NCBI RefSeq assembly: GCF_947254915.1
Contig: NZ_CAMYEZ010000012.1
Location: 1 to 25,624 of the forward strand
Direction: 5' to 3'
Length of the DNA: 25,624 nt
DNA from: an uncultured Porphyromonas sp.
Lineage (GTDB): Bacteria; Bacteroidota; Bacteroidia; Bacteroidales; Porphyromonadaceae
Both the position numbers and the translations under genes were made by a program. The first letter of the stretch is position 1. Each line of letters starts with the position of its first letter. Below are positions 7,537-15,005 of the stretch, one piece after another. Below the pieces are notes generated by a model, which saw only the letters and a program-made list of their open reading frames with translations, was not told the DNA's origin and did no database searches.

Positions 7537-9267
7537 ATGAAGCATCTAAATCTAATCAACTGGATGGAGCGCAAGATGGCGCTCTCGCCTAGAGGAGCGC
7601 ACAACTTCCTCTCGGCTTGTCTCTGGACTGGTGTGCAAAACCTCTCCTTCATGCTCCCCGTGATGCTCGTTTATCTCCTAATGATGGAGCTATTTGGCGA
7701 GAGCAGAGACCTCACCCTCTGGGGGCTGGTAGGGATGGCACTCCTATCTATAATAGGTATGTATCTCATCACTCGCAGACAGTACAACAGTACCTTCCTA
7801 GCCGTCTACAGCGAGAGTGCTACTATGCGCATACGACTAGCGGAGAAGATGAGACGACTACCGCTCTCCTTCTTCGATCGCCACGATGCGAGCGATCTGA
7901 CAAGCCGTGTGATGTCTGATGTCTCATTTCTTGAAAACGCCTATTCGCATATACTGCCGCAGATGGTTGCTTCCTTTATCGTCCTCATCTTGGCGGGCTG
8001 TGGATTAGCCTTCTTAGATTGGCGGTTAGCCGTGGCGCTATTTTGGGCAGCGCCCGTGTCGCTCCTGATCCTATGGGGATGTTTGGCTTCGCAAAAGCGC
8101 TCCTTCATCAAGGCATCTAAGTCGCAACTCTCTGTGAGCGAAAAGGTCGAGGAGGGGCTACAGCTACATCAGACGATCAAGGCATACGGTGGCGAAACGC
8201 TCTATATGACAGAGCTGGATGCCGTCTTGGCGAGTCATGAGCGCACCAGCTTTAACACCGAGTTGGCTAGCTTCGTCGTGGTCAATGGACTACGCTCTTT
8301 GCTACAACTGGCGATACCGACGCTGGTCATCGTGGGGAGCCACCTTTACCTAGCGGGAGAGGTGTCGCTCGGCATCCTCCTCTTCTTCCTGCTCATCTCC
8401 GTGTCGGTCTATACACCACTGACTATGCTGATGACGAATGCACTCGTAACGCTCTTTGCCTCTGTGCGGATAGATCGTATGAATGAGATCTACAATATGC
8501 CGACGCAGGAGGGGCGGACAGACTTTGCGCCTAAGAGCTTTGACCTAACGTTTGAGGATGTATCCTTTTCCTACAATGAGGGTGCGCAGGTGCTGAGTCA
8601 TGTCTCCTTTACCGCCAAGCAAGGCGAGGTGACGGCTCTCGTCGGTCCGAGCGGTGGGGGCAAGAGTACCTGTGCACGACTAGCCTCCCGCTTCTGGGAC
8701 TGTCAGAGTGGGGGCGTATCGCTCGGAGGCGAAGACTTAACAGCAGTTGATCCAGAGACACTTCTCAAGTACTACGCCATCGTCTTTCAAGATGTGGTAC
8801 TCTTTAATAATACGGTGCTGGAAAACATTCGCATCGGACGCAAAGAGGCGACAGATGCCGAGGTACTTGAGGCAGCCCGGCTGGCGCAGTGTGACGACTT
8901 TGTAGTGCGGTTGCCCGAGGGGTACCAGACGCAGATAGGGGAGAATGGCAGTCGCCTCTCTGGCGGTGAGCGTCAGCGCATATCGATAGCTCGAGCTATC
9001 CTCAAGAATGCTCCGATCATCATCCTCGATGAGGCGACTGCGAGCCAAGATGCGGAGAGTGAGACGCATATACAGCGGGCTCTCTCACAGCTTACGACGG
9101 ATAAGACGGTGCTAATCATTGCCCATCGTATGCGTACGATACGCAATGCGGATCGCATCGTAGTACTCTCTGGGGGCACGGTCGCTGCTTCTGGCACGCC
9201 TGACGAACTGTACGATGTGCCGGGCTACTACCGCACAGCTTGTGACCTGCAGCGAGTAGAGAGCTAG
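7537..9267 (+). CDS. ABC half-transporter (membrane + ATPase), subunit 2
   Basis: A 576-residue partner of the preceding gene, separated by 3 nt and surely cotranscribed. The N-terminal membrane domain (about 20-310) contains the family-typical PLSFFDRHDASDLTSRVMSDV coupling region. The ATPase domain has Walker A GPSGGGKST at 370-378, a VFQDVVLF Q-loop, signature LSGGERQR at 474-481, Walker B ending Asp498-Glu499 and switch His530. Since both subunits keep the catalytic Glu and His, neither site looks degenerate, unlike many heterodimeric exporters. No regulator, periplasmic binding protein or TonB receptor is adjacent, so the substrate cannot be inferred from context. No clear terminator with a T-run follows; tandem hairpins in repeat copy B (9389-9430) might serve. 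Confidence 0.9.
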   Translation: MKHLNLINWMERKMALSPRGAHNFLSACLWTGVQNLSFMLPVMLVYLLMMELFGESRDLTLWGLVGMALLSIIGMYLITRRQYNSTFLAVYSESATMRIRLAEKMRRLPLSFFDRHDASDLTSRVMSDVSFLENAYSHILPQMVASFIVLILAGCGLAFLDWRLAVALFWAAPVSLLILWGCLASQKRSFIKASKSQLSVSEKVEEGLQLHQTIKAYGGETLYMTELDAVLASHERTSFNTELASFVVVNGLRSLLQLAIPTLVIVGSHLYLAGEVSLGILLFFLLISVSVYTPLTMLMTNALVTLFASVRIDRMNEIYNMPTQEGRTDFAPKSFDLTFEDVSFSYNEGAQVLSHVSFTAKQGEVTALVGPSGGGKSTCARLASRFWDCQSGGVSLGGEDLTAVDPETLLKYYAIVFQDVVLFNNTVLENIRIGRKEATDAEVLEAARLAQCDDFVVRLPEGYQTQIGENGSRLSGGERQRISIARAILKNAPIIILDEATASQDAESETHIQRALSQLTTDKTVLIIAHRMRTIRNADRIVVLSGGTVAASGTPDELYDVPGYYRTACDLQRVES

Positions 9268-9370
9268 GCGAAGGCAACTTAGCTGTAGCTCGTACTGACC
9301 CCTTTGGCGAAAGCTGTGGGGCGGACTTGGAACCTCTTTGTATCGTGCTGGCTTAGTAGTACATATGAGC

Positions 9371-9530
9371 TCCAAAATCAGTTCCCCTCTTGGAACTTTT
9401 TAGTTCCAAGGGAGGAACTTTTCGGTTCCTAGGGAGGATTCGGCAAATTCTTCTGAAGTTTTATTTCATTCATTTGATGTATTTCGGCTTTTCTCCCAGG
9501 AGATTTGTGATTGTATAGGGAGATATTGGA
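9371..9530 (-). repeat. Dispersed ~21-bp-period repeat, copy B (diverged)
   Basis: It lies in the 370-bp gap between the ABC operon and ugd and runs in reverse orientation: its reverse complement contains GAAATAAAACTTC followed by a GAAGAA word, as in copies A and C. Units recur every 22 bp (GGAACTTTT at 9392 and 9414, a related word at 9436). Two neighbouring hairpins are formed: CTTGGAAC/GTTCCAAG (9389-9396 with 9403-9410) and AGGAAC/GTTCCT (9413-9418 with 9425-9430). They could stop transcription from the ABC operon. Bases 9268-9370 hold nothing I recognise. Confidence 0.65.
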
Positions 9531-9595
9531 GCTATCAGAGTGGTTGGAGTGACGGTGTGAGGTCTGTGTGGGGAGTCGCTATCCACGAATTGTTG

Positions 9596-9603
9596 TATTT
9601 TTG
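9596..9603 (+). promoter_or_regulatory. Putative ugd promoter, -7 element
   Basis: TATTTTTG fits TAnnTTTG; no TTG is found at the -33 distance. It sits 34 nt before the ATG at 9638 and inside the longest open frame, which argues for that later start. Confidence 0.5.
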
Positions 9604-9637
9604 TCCAAACACTTACTACAATCTAAACTCTAGACGT

Positions 9638-10876
9638 ATGAAGATAGCAGTCGCAGGTATGGGCTATGTGGGACTCTCGGTGGCGGTGCTCCTGGCGCAG
9701 CACCACGAGGTGGTGGGCGTGGACGTCCTGCCCGATCGGGTAGACCTGATCAATCAGCATCAGTCTCCGATACAGGACGACTACCTCGAGGAGTACTTGG
9801 CGACACGACAGCTTCGGCTACGTGCTACGCTAGATGCCGAGGAGGCTTATCGAGGGGCGGACTTTGTCGTGGTGGCTACACCGACCAACTATGATCCAGT
9901 GCAGAACTTCTTCAACACATCTGCCGTTGAGACGGTGGTTACTGCCGTACGAACCTGCAATCCCGCTGCGACGATCGTGGTCAAGTCTACGGTGCCTGTG
10001 GGCTATACGGCTCACCTGCGCAAGTTGATGGGGTACGATGACATACTCTTTGCGCCAGAGTTCCTTCGTGAGAGCAAGGCGCTCTACGACAACCTTTACC
10101 CTTCGCGCATTATCGTGGGTTATGACAAGCAGAGTGCGCATCAGCGGGAGCGTGCAGAGCGCTTTGCCGAGCTGATACGTGAGGGGGCCATTCGCCAAGA
10201 TATGCCTGTGCTGCTGATGGGTACGACGGAGGCTGAGGCGGTCAAGCTTTTTGCCAATACCTATCTGGCTCTGCGGGTCTCCTACTTTAACGAACTGGAC
10301 ACCTATGCAGAGCTTAAGGAGCTGGACAGCAAGAGCATCATTGAGGGAGTCTGCCTAGATCCTCGCATTGGCGATCACTACAACAATCCCTCCTTTGGCT
10401 ATGGAGGCTACTGCCTGCCTAAGGATACGAAGCAGCTCCTCGCTAATTACGATGCTGTGCCGCAAAATATCATTGGCGCGATCGTGGCGAGCAATCGTAC
10501 GCGCAAGGACTTCATCGCTGATCAGGTCCTCAAGATGGCGGGCTACTATAGTTATATGGAGGAGAATCAGTACGACCCGACGCAAGAGCGTGAGTGCGTC
10601 ATCGGCATCTACCGCCTGACGATGAAGAGTCACAGCGACAACTTTCGCCACTCCTCGATCCAGGGGGTGATGAAGCGCATCAAGGCAAAGGGGGCTAAGG
10701 TGATTATCTACGAGCCTACGCTAGCGCAGCATACGACCTTCTTCGGGAGCCTCGTGGAGAACGACTTAGCGACCTTTAAGGCTCGCTCTCAAGCGATCAT
10801 TACGAACCGCTACCACGCCGACCTAGACGATGTCGCCGAGCGGGTCTATACACGAGATATCTTCCGCCGTGACTAG
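9638..10876 (+). CDS. ugd: UDP-glucose 6-dehydrogenase
   Basis: Oxidises UDP-glucose to UDP-glucuronate with two NAD+, supplying sugar for capsule, exopolysaccharide or lipopolysaccharide. The frame opens at 9557, but I choose the ATG at 9638: the protein then begins MKIAVAGMGYVG, placing the Rossmann motif GMGYVG at residues 7-12, and the promoter-like TATTTTTG lies between the two starts. Length is then 413 residues, close to the short E. coli-type Ugd (about 388). Landmarks are VVVATPTNYD, VVKSTVPVGYT, FAPEFLRES and the catalytic-Cys segment GYGGYCLPKDTKQLL with Cys259. These match UDP-glucose dehydrogenase better than the UDP-N-acetylmannosamine branch. No glycosyltransferases adjoin it, so the glycan it serves is unknown. 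Confidence 0.92.
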   Translation: MKIAVAGMGYVGLSVAVLLAQHHEVVGVDVLPDRVDLINQHQSPIQDDYLEEYLATRQLRLRATLDAEEAYRGADFVVVATPTNYDPVQNFFNTSAVETVVTAVRTCNPAATIVVKSTVPVGYTAHLRKLMGYDDILFAPEFLRESKALYDNLYPSRIIVGYDKQSAHQRERAERFAELIREGAIRQDMPVLLMGTTEAEAVKLFANTYLALRVSYFNELDTYAELKELDSKSIIEGVCLDPRIGDHYNNPSFGYGGYCLPKDTKQLLANYDAVPQNIIGAIVASNRTRKDFIADQVLKMAGYYSYMEENQYDPTQERECVIGIYRLTMKSHSDNFRHSSIQGVMKRIKAKGAKVIIYEPTLAQHTTFFGSLVENDLATFKARSQAIITNRYHADLDDVAERVYTRDIFRRD

Positions 10877-10941
10877 AGCGGGAGGAGTTGTTTTCTCTTA
10901 GTTGTCAAACGTTTAATTCACACTTTAATCTATCAAGAAGC

Positions 10942-12105
10942 ATGATACAACCCTTTACATACTACAATCCCACGCGGATTGTCTTCGGCGAAGGTCGCAT
11001 AGCTCAGCTCTCACGACTCATTGATCCACACTACCGCATCCTCCTGGTGATGGGTGGTGGTAGCATACGACGCAATGGCGTCTACGATGCCGTGTGCCAA
11101 GCACTGGAGGGACGCTCGGTGACCGAGTTCTGGGGCATAGAGTCCAATCCTACGGTTGAGACGATCCGTAAGGCTGTCCAGCTGGGTCGTCAGGAGCAGT
11201 GCGACTTTGTCCTAGCTGTAGGCGGTGGATCAGTCATTGATGCGAGCAAGCTGATCATCGCTGCGATGTGCAGTGACCAGGACCCCTGGGATATAGTCCG
11301 TGCTGGCAAGCATAGAGGCGAGCATCTACCGCTTGGGGTCGTACTCACTATCCCTGCTACGGGGTCGGAGATGAATAGCGGTGGAGTTATCTCTTGTCGG
11401 AAGACGCAGGAGAAGTATTCGTTCTCGAGTAAGCATCCACGCTTCGCTATCTTAGATCCTCGTGTGCCTACCTCGCTACCTCCTTACCAAGTGGCGTGTG
11501 GACTGGCAGATACTTTCGTCCATGTTATGGAGCAGTATATGACGACGATGCGGAGTCCACTCCTGATGGATCGTATGGCTGAGGGAGTGCTACACACGCT
11601 CATCGAGATTGCACCAGGGCTAACGCACAATCATCAGGATGTTGACCTGATGGGTGAGTTTATGCTCTGCGCTACTGTCGGGCTCAATGGCTATCTCTCG
11701 TGGGGCGTGGACCAAGACTGGAGTACGCACTACATAGGTCACGAGGTGACCGCCCTGACGGGACTAACGCACGGACATACGCTTGCTATCATCCTACCCG
11801 CTACGCTACAGATAATGCGCCATCTGGGCAAGCAGGATAAGCTCCTGCAGTATGCGACTCGTATATGGGGCTTGACAGCCCAGTCATGCCAAGGCGAGGA
11901 GCATGCTATCACGGCGGCTATCGAGGCAACGAAGCAGTTCTTTGCTAAGCTCGGTCTCTCGGTCACGCTACGCGATGCGGAGGTTTCTCACGAAGTAATC
12001 GACGAGGTGGTGCGTCGCTTCACAGAGCGTGGCACGGTGCTCGGAGAGCATCAGAATATGACCCCAGAGATCGTACGACAGATCTTGGAGCTGGCTTACG
12101 AATAA
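10942..12105 (+). CDS. Iron-type alcohol dehydrogenase (YqhD/BdhA-like)
   Basis: A group III metal-dependent alcohol dehydrogenase, probably reducing aldehydes to alcohols with NAD(P)H in the cytoplasm. I start it at 10942 (MIQPFTYYNPTRIVFGEG, the normal start of the BDH/YqhD subgroup), giving 388 residues; the frame opens earlier at 10888, but the extra 18 residues have no counterpart. The cofactor-binding loop GGGSVIDASK is present. Likely metal ligands are the Asp and His in GLADTFVHVMEQ and the His residues in the GLTHGHTLA segment. It lies 65 nt after ugd with no obvious promoter between, so it may be cotranscribed, and it precedes a CoA-transferase gene that has its own promoter. It does not resemble the 4-hydroxybutyrate dehydrogenase of P. 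gingivalis as I remember it. The true substrate is unknown. Confidence 0.85.
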   Translation: MIQPFTYYNPTRIVFGEGRIAQLSRLIDPHYRILLVMGGGSIRRNGVYDAVCQALEGRSVTEFWGIESNPTVETIRKAVQLGRQEQCDFVLAVGGGSVIDASKLIIAAMCSDQDPWDIVRAGKHRGEHLPLGVVLTIPATGSEMNSGGVISCRKTQEKYSFSSKHPRFAILDPRVPTSLPPYQVACGLADTFVHVMEQYMTTMRSPLLMDRMAEGVLHTLIEIAPGLTHNHQDVDLMGEFMLCATVGLNGYLSWGVDQDWSTHYIGHEVTALTGLTHGHTLAIILPATLQIMRHLGKQDKLLQYATRIWGLTAQSCQGEEHAITAAIEATKQFFAKLGLSVTLRDAEVSHEVIDEVVRRFTERGTVLGEHQNMTPEIVRQILELAYE

Positions 12106-12125
12106 GTCGCTTCCGTAAGAATGTG

Positions 12126-12133
12126 TATCTTTG
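12126..12133 (+). promoter_or_regulatory. Putative CoA-transferase promoter, -7 element
   Basis: TAtcTTTG matches TAnnTTTG, with no TTG at the expected -33 position. The predicted leader is about 100 nt. Confidence 0.5.
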
Positions 12134-12150
12134 TAACCGCAAAGTTTGAT

Positions 12151-12188
12151 GCGCTCCTCGCTCTAAGTCAGTATGGGCGAGGAGGCGC
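12151..12188 (+). promoter_or_regulatory. Hairpin in the CoA-transferase leader
   Basis: GCGC-TCCTCGC (12151-12161) pairs with GCGAGGA-G-GCGC (12177-12188), 11 bp with one bulged G and a 15-nt loop. It lies between the predicted promoter and the start codon, about 54 nt before the ATG. No T-run follows, so it does not look like an attenuator. Confidence 0.5.
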
Positions 12189-12242
12189 CTCCAAGGGTTA
12201 AGTATAGACATCATTTCAAACAACAGATAAGCAAGACACACT

Positions 12243-13553
12243 ATGCAAAAGAATCAGGACTGGAAGTCCTATTATCAATCTCATCTGACCACCCCCCTAG
12301 AGGCTCTCAAGAAGGAGCTTACAGAGGGGTGTAACATTGTCGTAGGTCATGCAGCAGCGGCCCCAGACACAACCCTCAAGAGTATGATGGAGCATGTCGC
12401 TGAGCTACCTGCAGGTAATATCTTTCACGTCCTGTACTATGGCGCTGGCTACCAGTTTACGCCAGAAATAGCGAAAAACTTTAATCTCAAGATCAACTTC
12501 CTTGAGTCTAACGCTCGCAAGGCGTGCCGTGCGGGCCTAGTGGACTTCTTCCCTTGCCACTTTCACGAGGTGCCAGGACTCTTTACCGATGGCTTCTATC
12601 CTGTGGATGTAGCTATCGTGCAGTTGACCAGACCCAATGAGGAGGGCTACTGCTCCTTTAGCCTCTCGTGCGACTATACCAAGCCAGCTACCGATGCTGC
12701 GCGGGTGGTCATCGCAGAGGTCAATGATCAGCTTCCCTTCATCGGTGGTGACAACCTGATCCATGTGACGAAGTTGAATCATATCATCGAGGTGAGCACG
12801 GCTGTACCCGAGGTGCCTCCCGCTGTGCCTGGCGAGATAGAGCGCAAGATCGGTGAGATCTGTGCTTCAATGATCAAGGATGGCGACACGCTACAGCTAG
12901 GCATTGGTGCTATCCCCGATGCTGTCCTGAGCAACCTTAAGGATCGCAAGGATCTAGGTATCCACTCAGAGATGATCACCGATGGTGTCATGAAGTTGAT
13001 GCGTGAGGGTGTCATCACGGGCAAGCGTAAGACGCGCAACCCTAACAAGGTGGTCACGGCCTTTGCGATGGGTACGAAGGAGCTGTACGACTTCTTTGAC
13101 CACAATGAGGAGGTTGAGATGTATCCTGTGAGCTATACGAATGACCCCTTTGTCGTGGCAAGTATCGACAACATGGTTTCGATCAATTCCTGCCTAGAGA
13201 TCGACCTCCTCGGTCAGGTCAATGCAGAGAGTATCGGCTACAGCATGCTCAGTGGCTCTGGCGGTCAGGTGGACTTCATGCGTGGTGCTAGACGCTCCAA
13301 GGGCGGGCGCAGTATCCTCGCCTTTGCCTCCACTGCCAAGGGTGGCGAGATCAGCCGTATCGTGCCTATCCTAGCAGAGGGTGCAGCCATCACAACGGGT
13401 CGCAACGATGTGGACTACGTCATCACGGAGTATGGCGTGGCACGTCTCCGTGGTAAGACGGCTCGTGAGCGTGCTGAGGCTCTGATAGGCATAGCGCATC
13501 CTAAGTTTAGAGAGATGCTTCAGGAGGCTGTCGTACAGCGCTGGGGCGAGTAG
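12243..13553 (+). CDS. Family I CoA-transferase, 4-hydroxybutyrate/acetate type
   Basis: A 436-residue member of the acetyl-CoA hydrolase/transferase family, which moves CoA between acyl-CoA and a free acid (acetate, butyrate or 4-hydroxybutyrate). The N-terminal half has VVGHAAAAP (about 33-41) and the segment DFFPCHFHEVPGLF. The central RPNEEGYCSFSLSCDYTK and LPFIGGDNLIHVTKL match 4-hydroxybutyrate CoA-transferases. The likely catalytic Glu is residue 243 in LGIHSEMITDG, and the C-terminal half carries GSGGQVDFMRGA and ITEYGVARLRGKTARERA. Genomes of this genus hold several paralogues, so the exact substrate cannot be set from sequence. It has its own promoter and a strong terminator, so it forms a single-gene unit, although the preceding alcohol dehydrogenase suggests linked fermentation of short acids. 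Confidence 0.9.
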   Translation: MQKNQDWKSYYQSHLTTPLEALKKELTEGCNIVVGHAAAAPDTTLKSMMEHVAELPAGNIFHVLYYGAGYQFTPEIAKNFNLKINFLESNARKACRAGLVDFFPCHFHEVPGLFTDGFYPVDVAIVQLTRPNEEGYCSFSLSCDYTKPATDAARVVIAEVNDQLPFIGGDNLIHVTKLNHIIEVSTAVPEVPPAVPGEIERKIGEICASMIKDGDTLQLGIGAIPDAVLSNLKDRKDLGIHSEMITDGVMKLMREGVITGKRKTRNPNKVVTAFAMGTKELYDFFDHNEEVEMYPVSYTNDPFVVASIDNMVSINSCLEIDLLGQVNAESIGYSMLSGSGGQVDFMRGARRSKGGRSILAFASTAKGGEISRIVPILAEGAAITTGRNDVDYVITEYGVARLRGKTARERAEALIGIAHPKFREMLQEAVVQRWGE

Positions 13554-13576
13554 TTTGAGCTTACCGACTATCATAT

Positions 13577-13637
13577 GCGAGTCTCCTCTAGTAGCGACAC
13601 TGGTACCGTCGCTCAGAGGAGACTCGCTTAGCTTTTT
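13577..13637 (+). terminator. Terminator of the CoA-transferase gene
   Basis: GCGAGTCTCCTCT (13577-13589) pairs perfectly with AGAGGAGACTCGC (13615-13627), and inside it AGCGAC (13593-13598) pairs with GTCGCT (13608-13613). TTAGCTTTTTG follows on the plus strand. Confidence 0.85.
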
Positions 13638-13721
13638 GAGAAATCCTATCCTTAGCAGTCTTACGTTGTTTAGTCAGAGGACACTTGACAAGGAGTACCC
13701 TTTCCTCAACAATGCCTGCTC

Positions 13722-14435
13722 TCAGACGAATAGCTGAGCGACGTAATGGACGATCGGTATTAGTATGGAGGTGAAGACGCCCATGATACCGATAGCCAAG
13801 CCTCCGATAGCGCCCTCGAGGGCTCCCATCTGGATGGCTACCGAGGTGCCTACGCCGTGCGCAGCTGCACCTAGTGCCAGTCCCTTGGCGATGCTACTCT
13901 CTATGCGTAGCCACTTGAAGAGTGGAGGTCCTATGACGCCACCGATGATGCCAGAGATGACGACCACCACTGCTGTCAAGGCTGGGATACCGCCGGACTG
14001 CTCTGAGAGTGCGATAGCGATAGGGGTTGTGACTGAGCGAGACTCCATCGAGTGGGCTATGGGGGCTCCAGCACCTAGCGCATAGGCTAGCCCGACAGCA
14101 CTGAGGATGCCGATCAGCGAGCCTACAAAGAGCGAAAACATAATGGATACAACGCGACCACGGAGATACTTAGACTGTTCGTAGAGGATGTAGCCCAGCG
14201 ATACGACCGAAGGTCCTAGGAGGAAGTCAATCAGCTGGCTCCCCTCTTTATAATCCTCGTACGAGGTTCCCGATAGGTAGAGCATCAAGATGATGAGTCC
14301 TATAGTAACGATGAGCGGGTGAAAGAGCCCGATCCTCACCTTGCGGTATAGGAGTAAGCTGAGGAAATAGATCCCTATAGTGAGTGGCAAGCAGTAGATA
14401 GGCTTGCTCAGGAGCAGTGTGATGAGGTTTATCAT
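13722..14435 (-). CDS. lrgB: LrgB/CidB family membrane protein
   Basis: A 237-residue inner-membrane protein with about seven hydrophobic segments. The family motifs are clear: LLGPSVVSLGYILYE near the middle, ESRSVTTPIAIALSEQSGG, and AAHGVGTSVAIQMG towards the C-terminus. Its start overlaps the end of lrgA by 4 bp (ATGA), so translation is probably coupled. In Gram-positive bacteria LrgAB modulates murein hydrolase activity and autolysis and has been linked to pyruvate or other metabolite transport; in Bacteroidetes the role is not settled. The gene converges with the CoA-transferase gene. I saw no strong terminator specific to it. Confidence 0.92.
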   Translation of the reverse strand: MINLITLLLSKPIYCLPLTIGIYFLSLLLYRKVRIGLFHPLIVTIGLIILMLYLSGTSYEDYKEGSQLIDFLLGPSVVSLGYILYEQSKYLRGRVVSIMFSLFVGSLIGILSAVGLAYALGAGAPIAHSMESRSVTTPIAIALSEQSGGIPALTAVVVVISGIIGGVIGPPLFKWLRIESSIAKGLALGAAAHGVGTSVAIQMGALEGAIGGLAIGIMGVFTSILIPIVHYVAQLFV

Positions 14436-14803
14436 GCGTTGTCGTTAGTTTTTTGCTCTTTATGGTGCCGCTCGAAGCGGTGCTGCATCCGTCCCACGAC
14501 CACCAATACCAGTGCCGTGCTGACGACCATAGAAATAATGATGGCAGCCCAATACTGCTGGATAAGCTCGACTTGGGTGATCAGCCCCACGCCAGCTGGC
14601 ACGAAGAAGAGCCCCATATTGAGCGTAAGAAACTTGGCGACGCTGTCCACCTTGTCAGGCTTGATCAGCTTCGTCTCTAGAGCTAGAAAGAGGAGGATCA
14701 GGCCGATCACACTCCCTGGGAGAAAGTGCCCGATCATCATGCCGATCAGTTCACCCACGGCAAAGAAAAAGAGCACCCAAAAGCATTGTACGAGAGACTT
14801 CAT
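14432..14803 (-). CDS. lrgA: LrgA/CidA family holin-like protein
   Basis: A 123-residue integral membrane protein with four predicted transmembrane segments and a charged C-terminal tail (HRFERHHKEQK), the normal holin-like LrgA layout. The conserved stretch ELIGMMIGHFLPGSVIGLILLF and the following segment LNMGLFFVPAGVGLI are diagnostic. It is the first gene of a two-gene operon with lrgB, overlapping it by 4 bp, behind a TAccTTTG promoter element 37 nt upstream. There is no LytSR-like regulator nearby. The partner topology suggests a membrane complex with LrgB; the transported or controlled molecule is unknown. Confidence 0.92.
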   Translation of the reverse strand: MKSLVQCFWVLFFFAVGELIGMMIGHFLPGSVIGLILLFLALETKLIKPDKVDSVAKFLTLNMGLFFVPAGVGLITQVELIQQYWAAIIISMVVSTALVLVVVGRMQHRFERHHKEQKTNDNA

Positions 14804-14839
14804 CTATAAAATCAACATGAATTCAAAAGGAATTGACTG

Positions 14840-14847
14840 CAAAGGTA
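14840..14847 (-). promoter_or_regulatory. Putative lrgAB promoter, -7 element
   Basis: On the minus strand TAccTTTG (14847-14840) matches the consensus exactly, 37 nt before the lrgA start. No TTG occurs at the usual -33 distance. Confidence 0.55.
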
Positions 14848-14930
14848 GTAAACTTCACACTACTAAGCCTGCACCTCCTCGGAGTTCTCCTCGGATAAGT
14901 AAGACTAGCGGTAACGCACCCATATAGAAA

Positions 14931-14968
14931 GAGAGCTCCACAAGTCAAGGAAGACTTACGGAGCTCTC
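14931..14968 (-). terminator. Terminator of the DUF2007/Usp gene
   Basis: GAGAGCTCC (14931-14939) pairs with GGAGCTCTC (14960-14968), and after a 2-nt mismatch AAGTC (14942-14946) pairs with GACTT (14953-14957). It lies 38 bp after the Usp stop codon; on the minus strand TTTCTATAT follows. Confidence 0.7.
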
Positions 14969-15005
14969 ATCGTATCTATAGCTGTCCTCCAGCTAGGAGG
15001 GGCTT

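Noticed and set aside
9557..9637. N-terminal extension of ugd
   Set aside because: The promoter-like TATTTTTG lies inside it, and the Rossmann motif sits at the normal distance only from the ATG at 9638.
14870..14900. CTCCTCGGAGTTCTCCTCGGA upstream of lrgA as a fifth repeat copy
   Set aside because: Only two short similar words are present, with no extended match to copies A-D.
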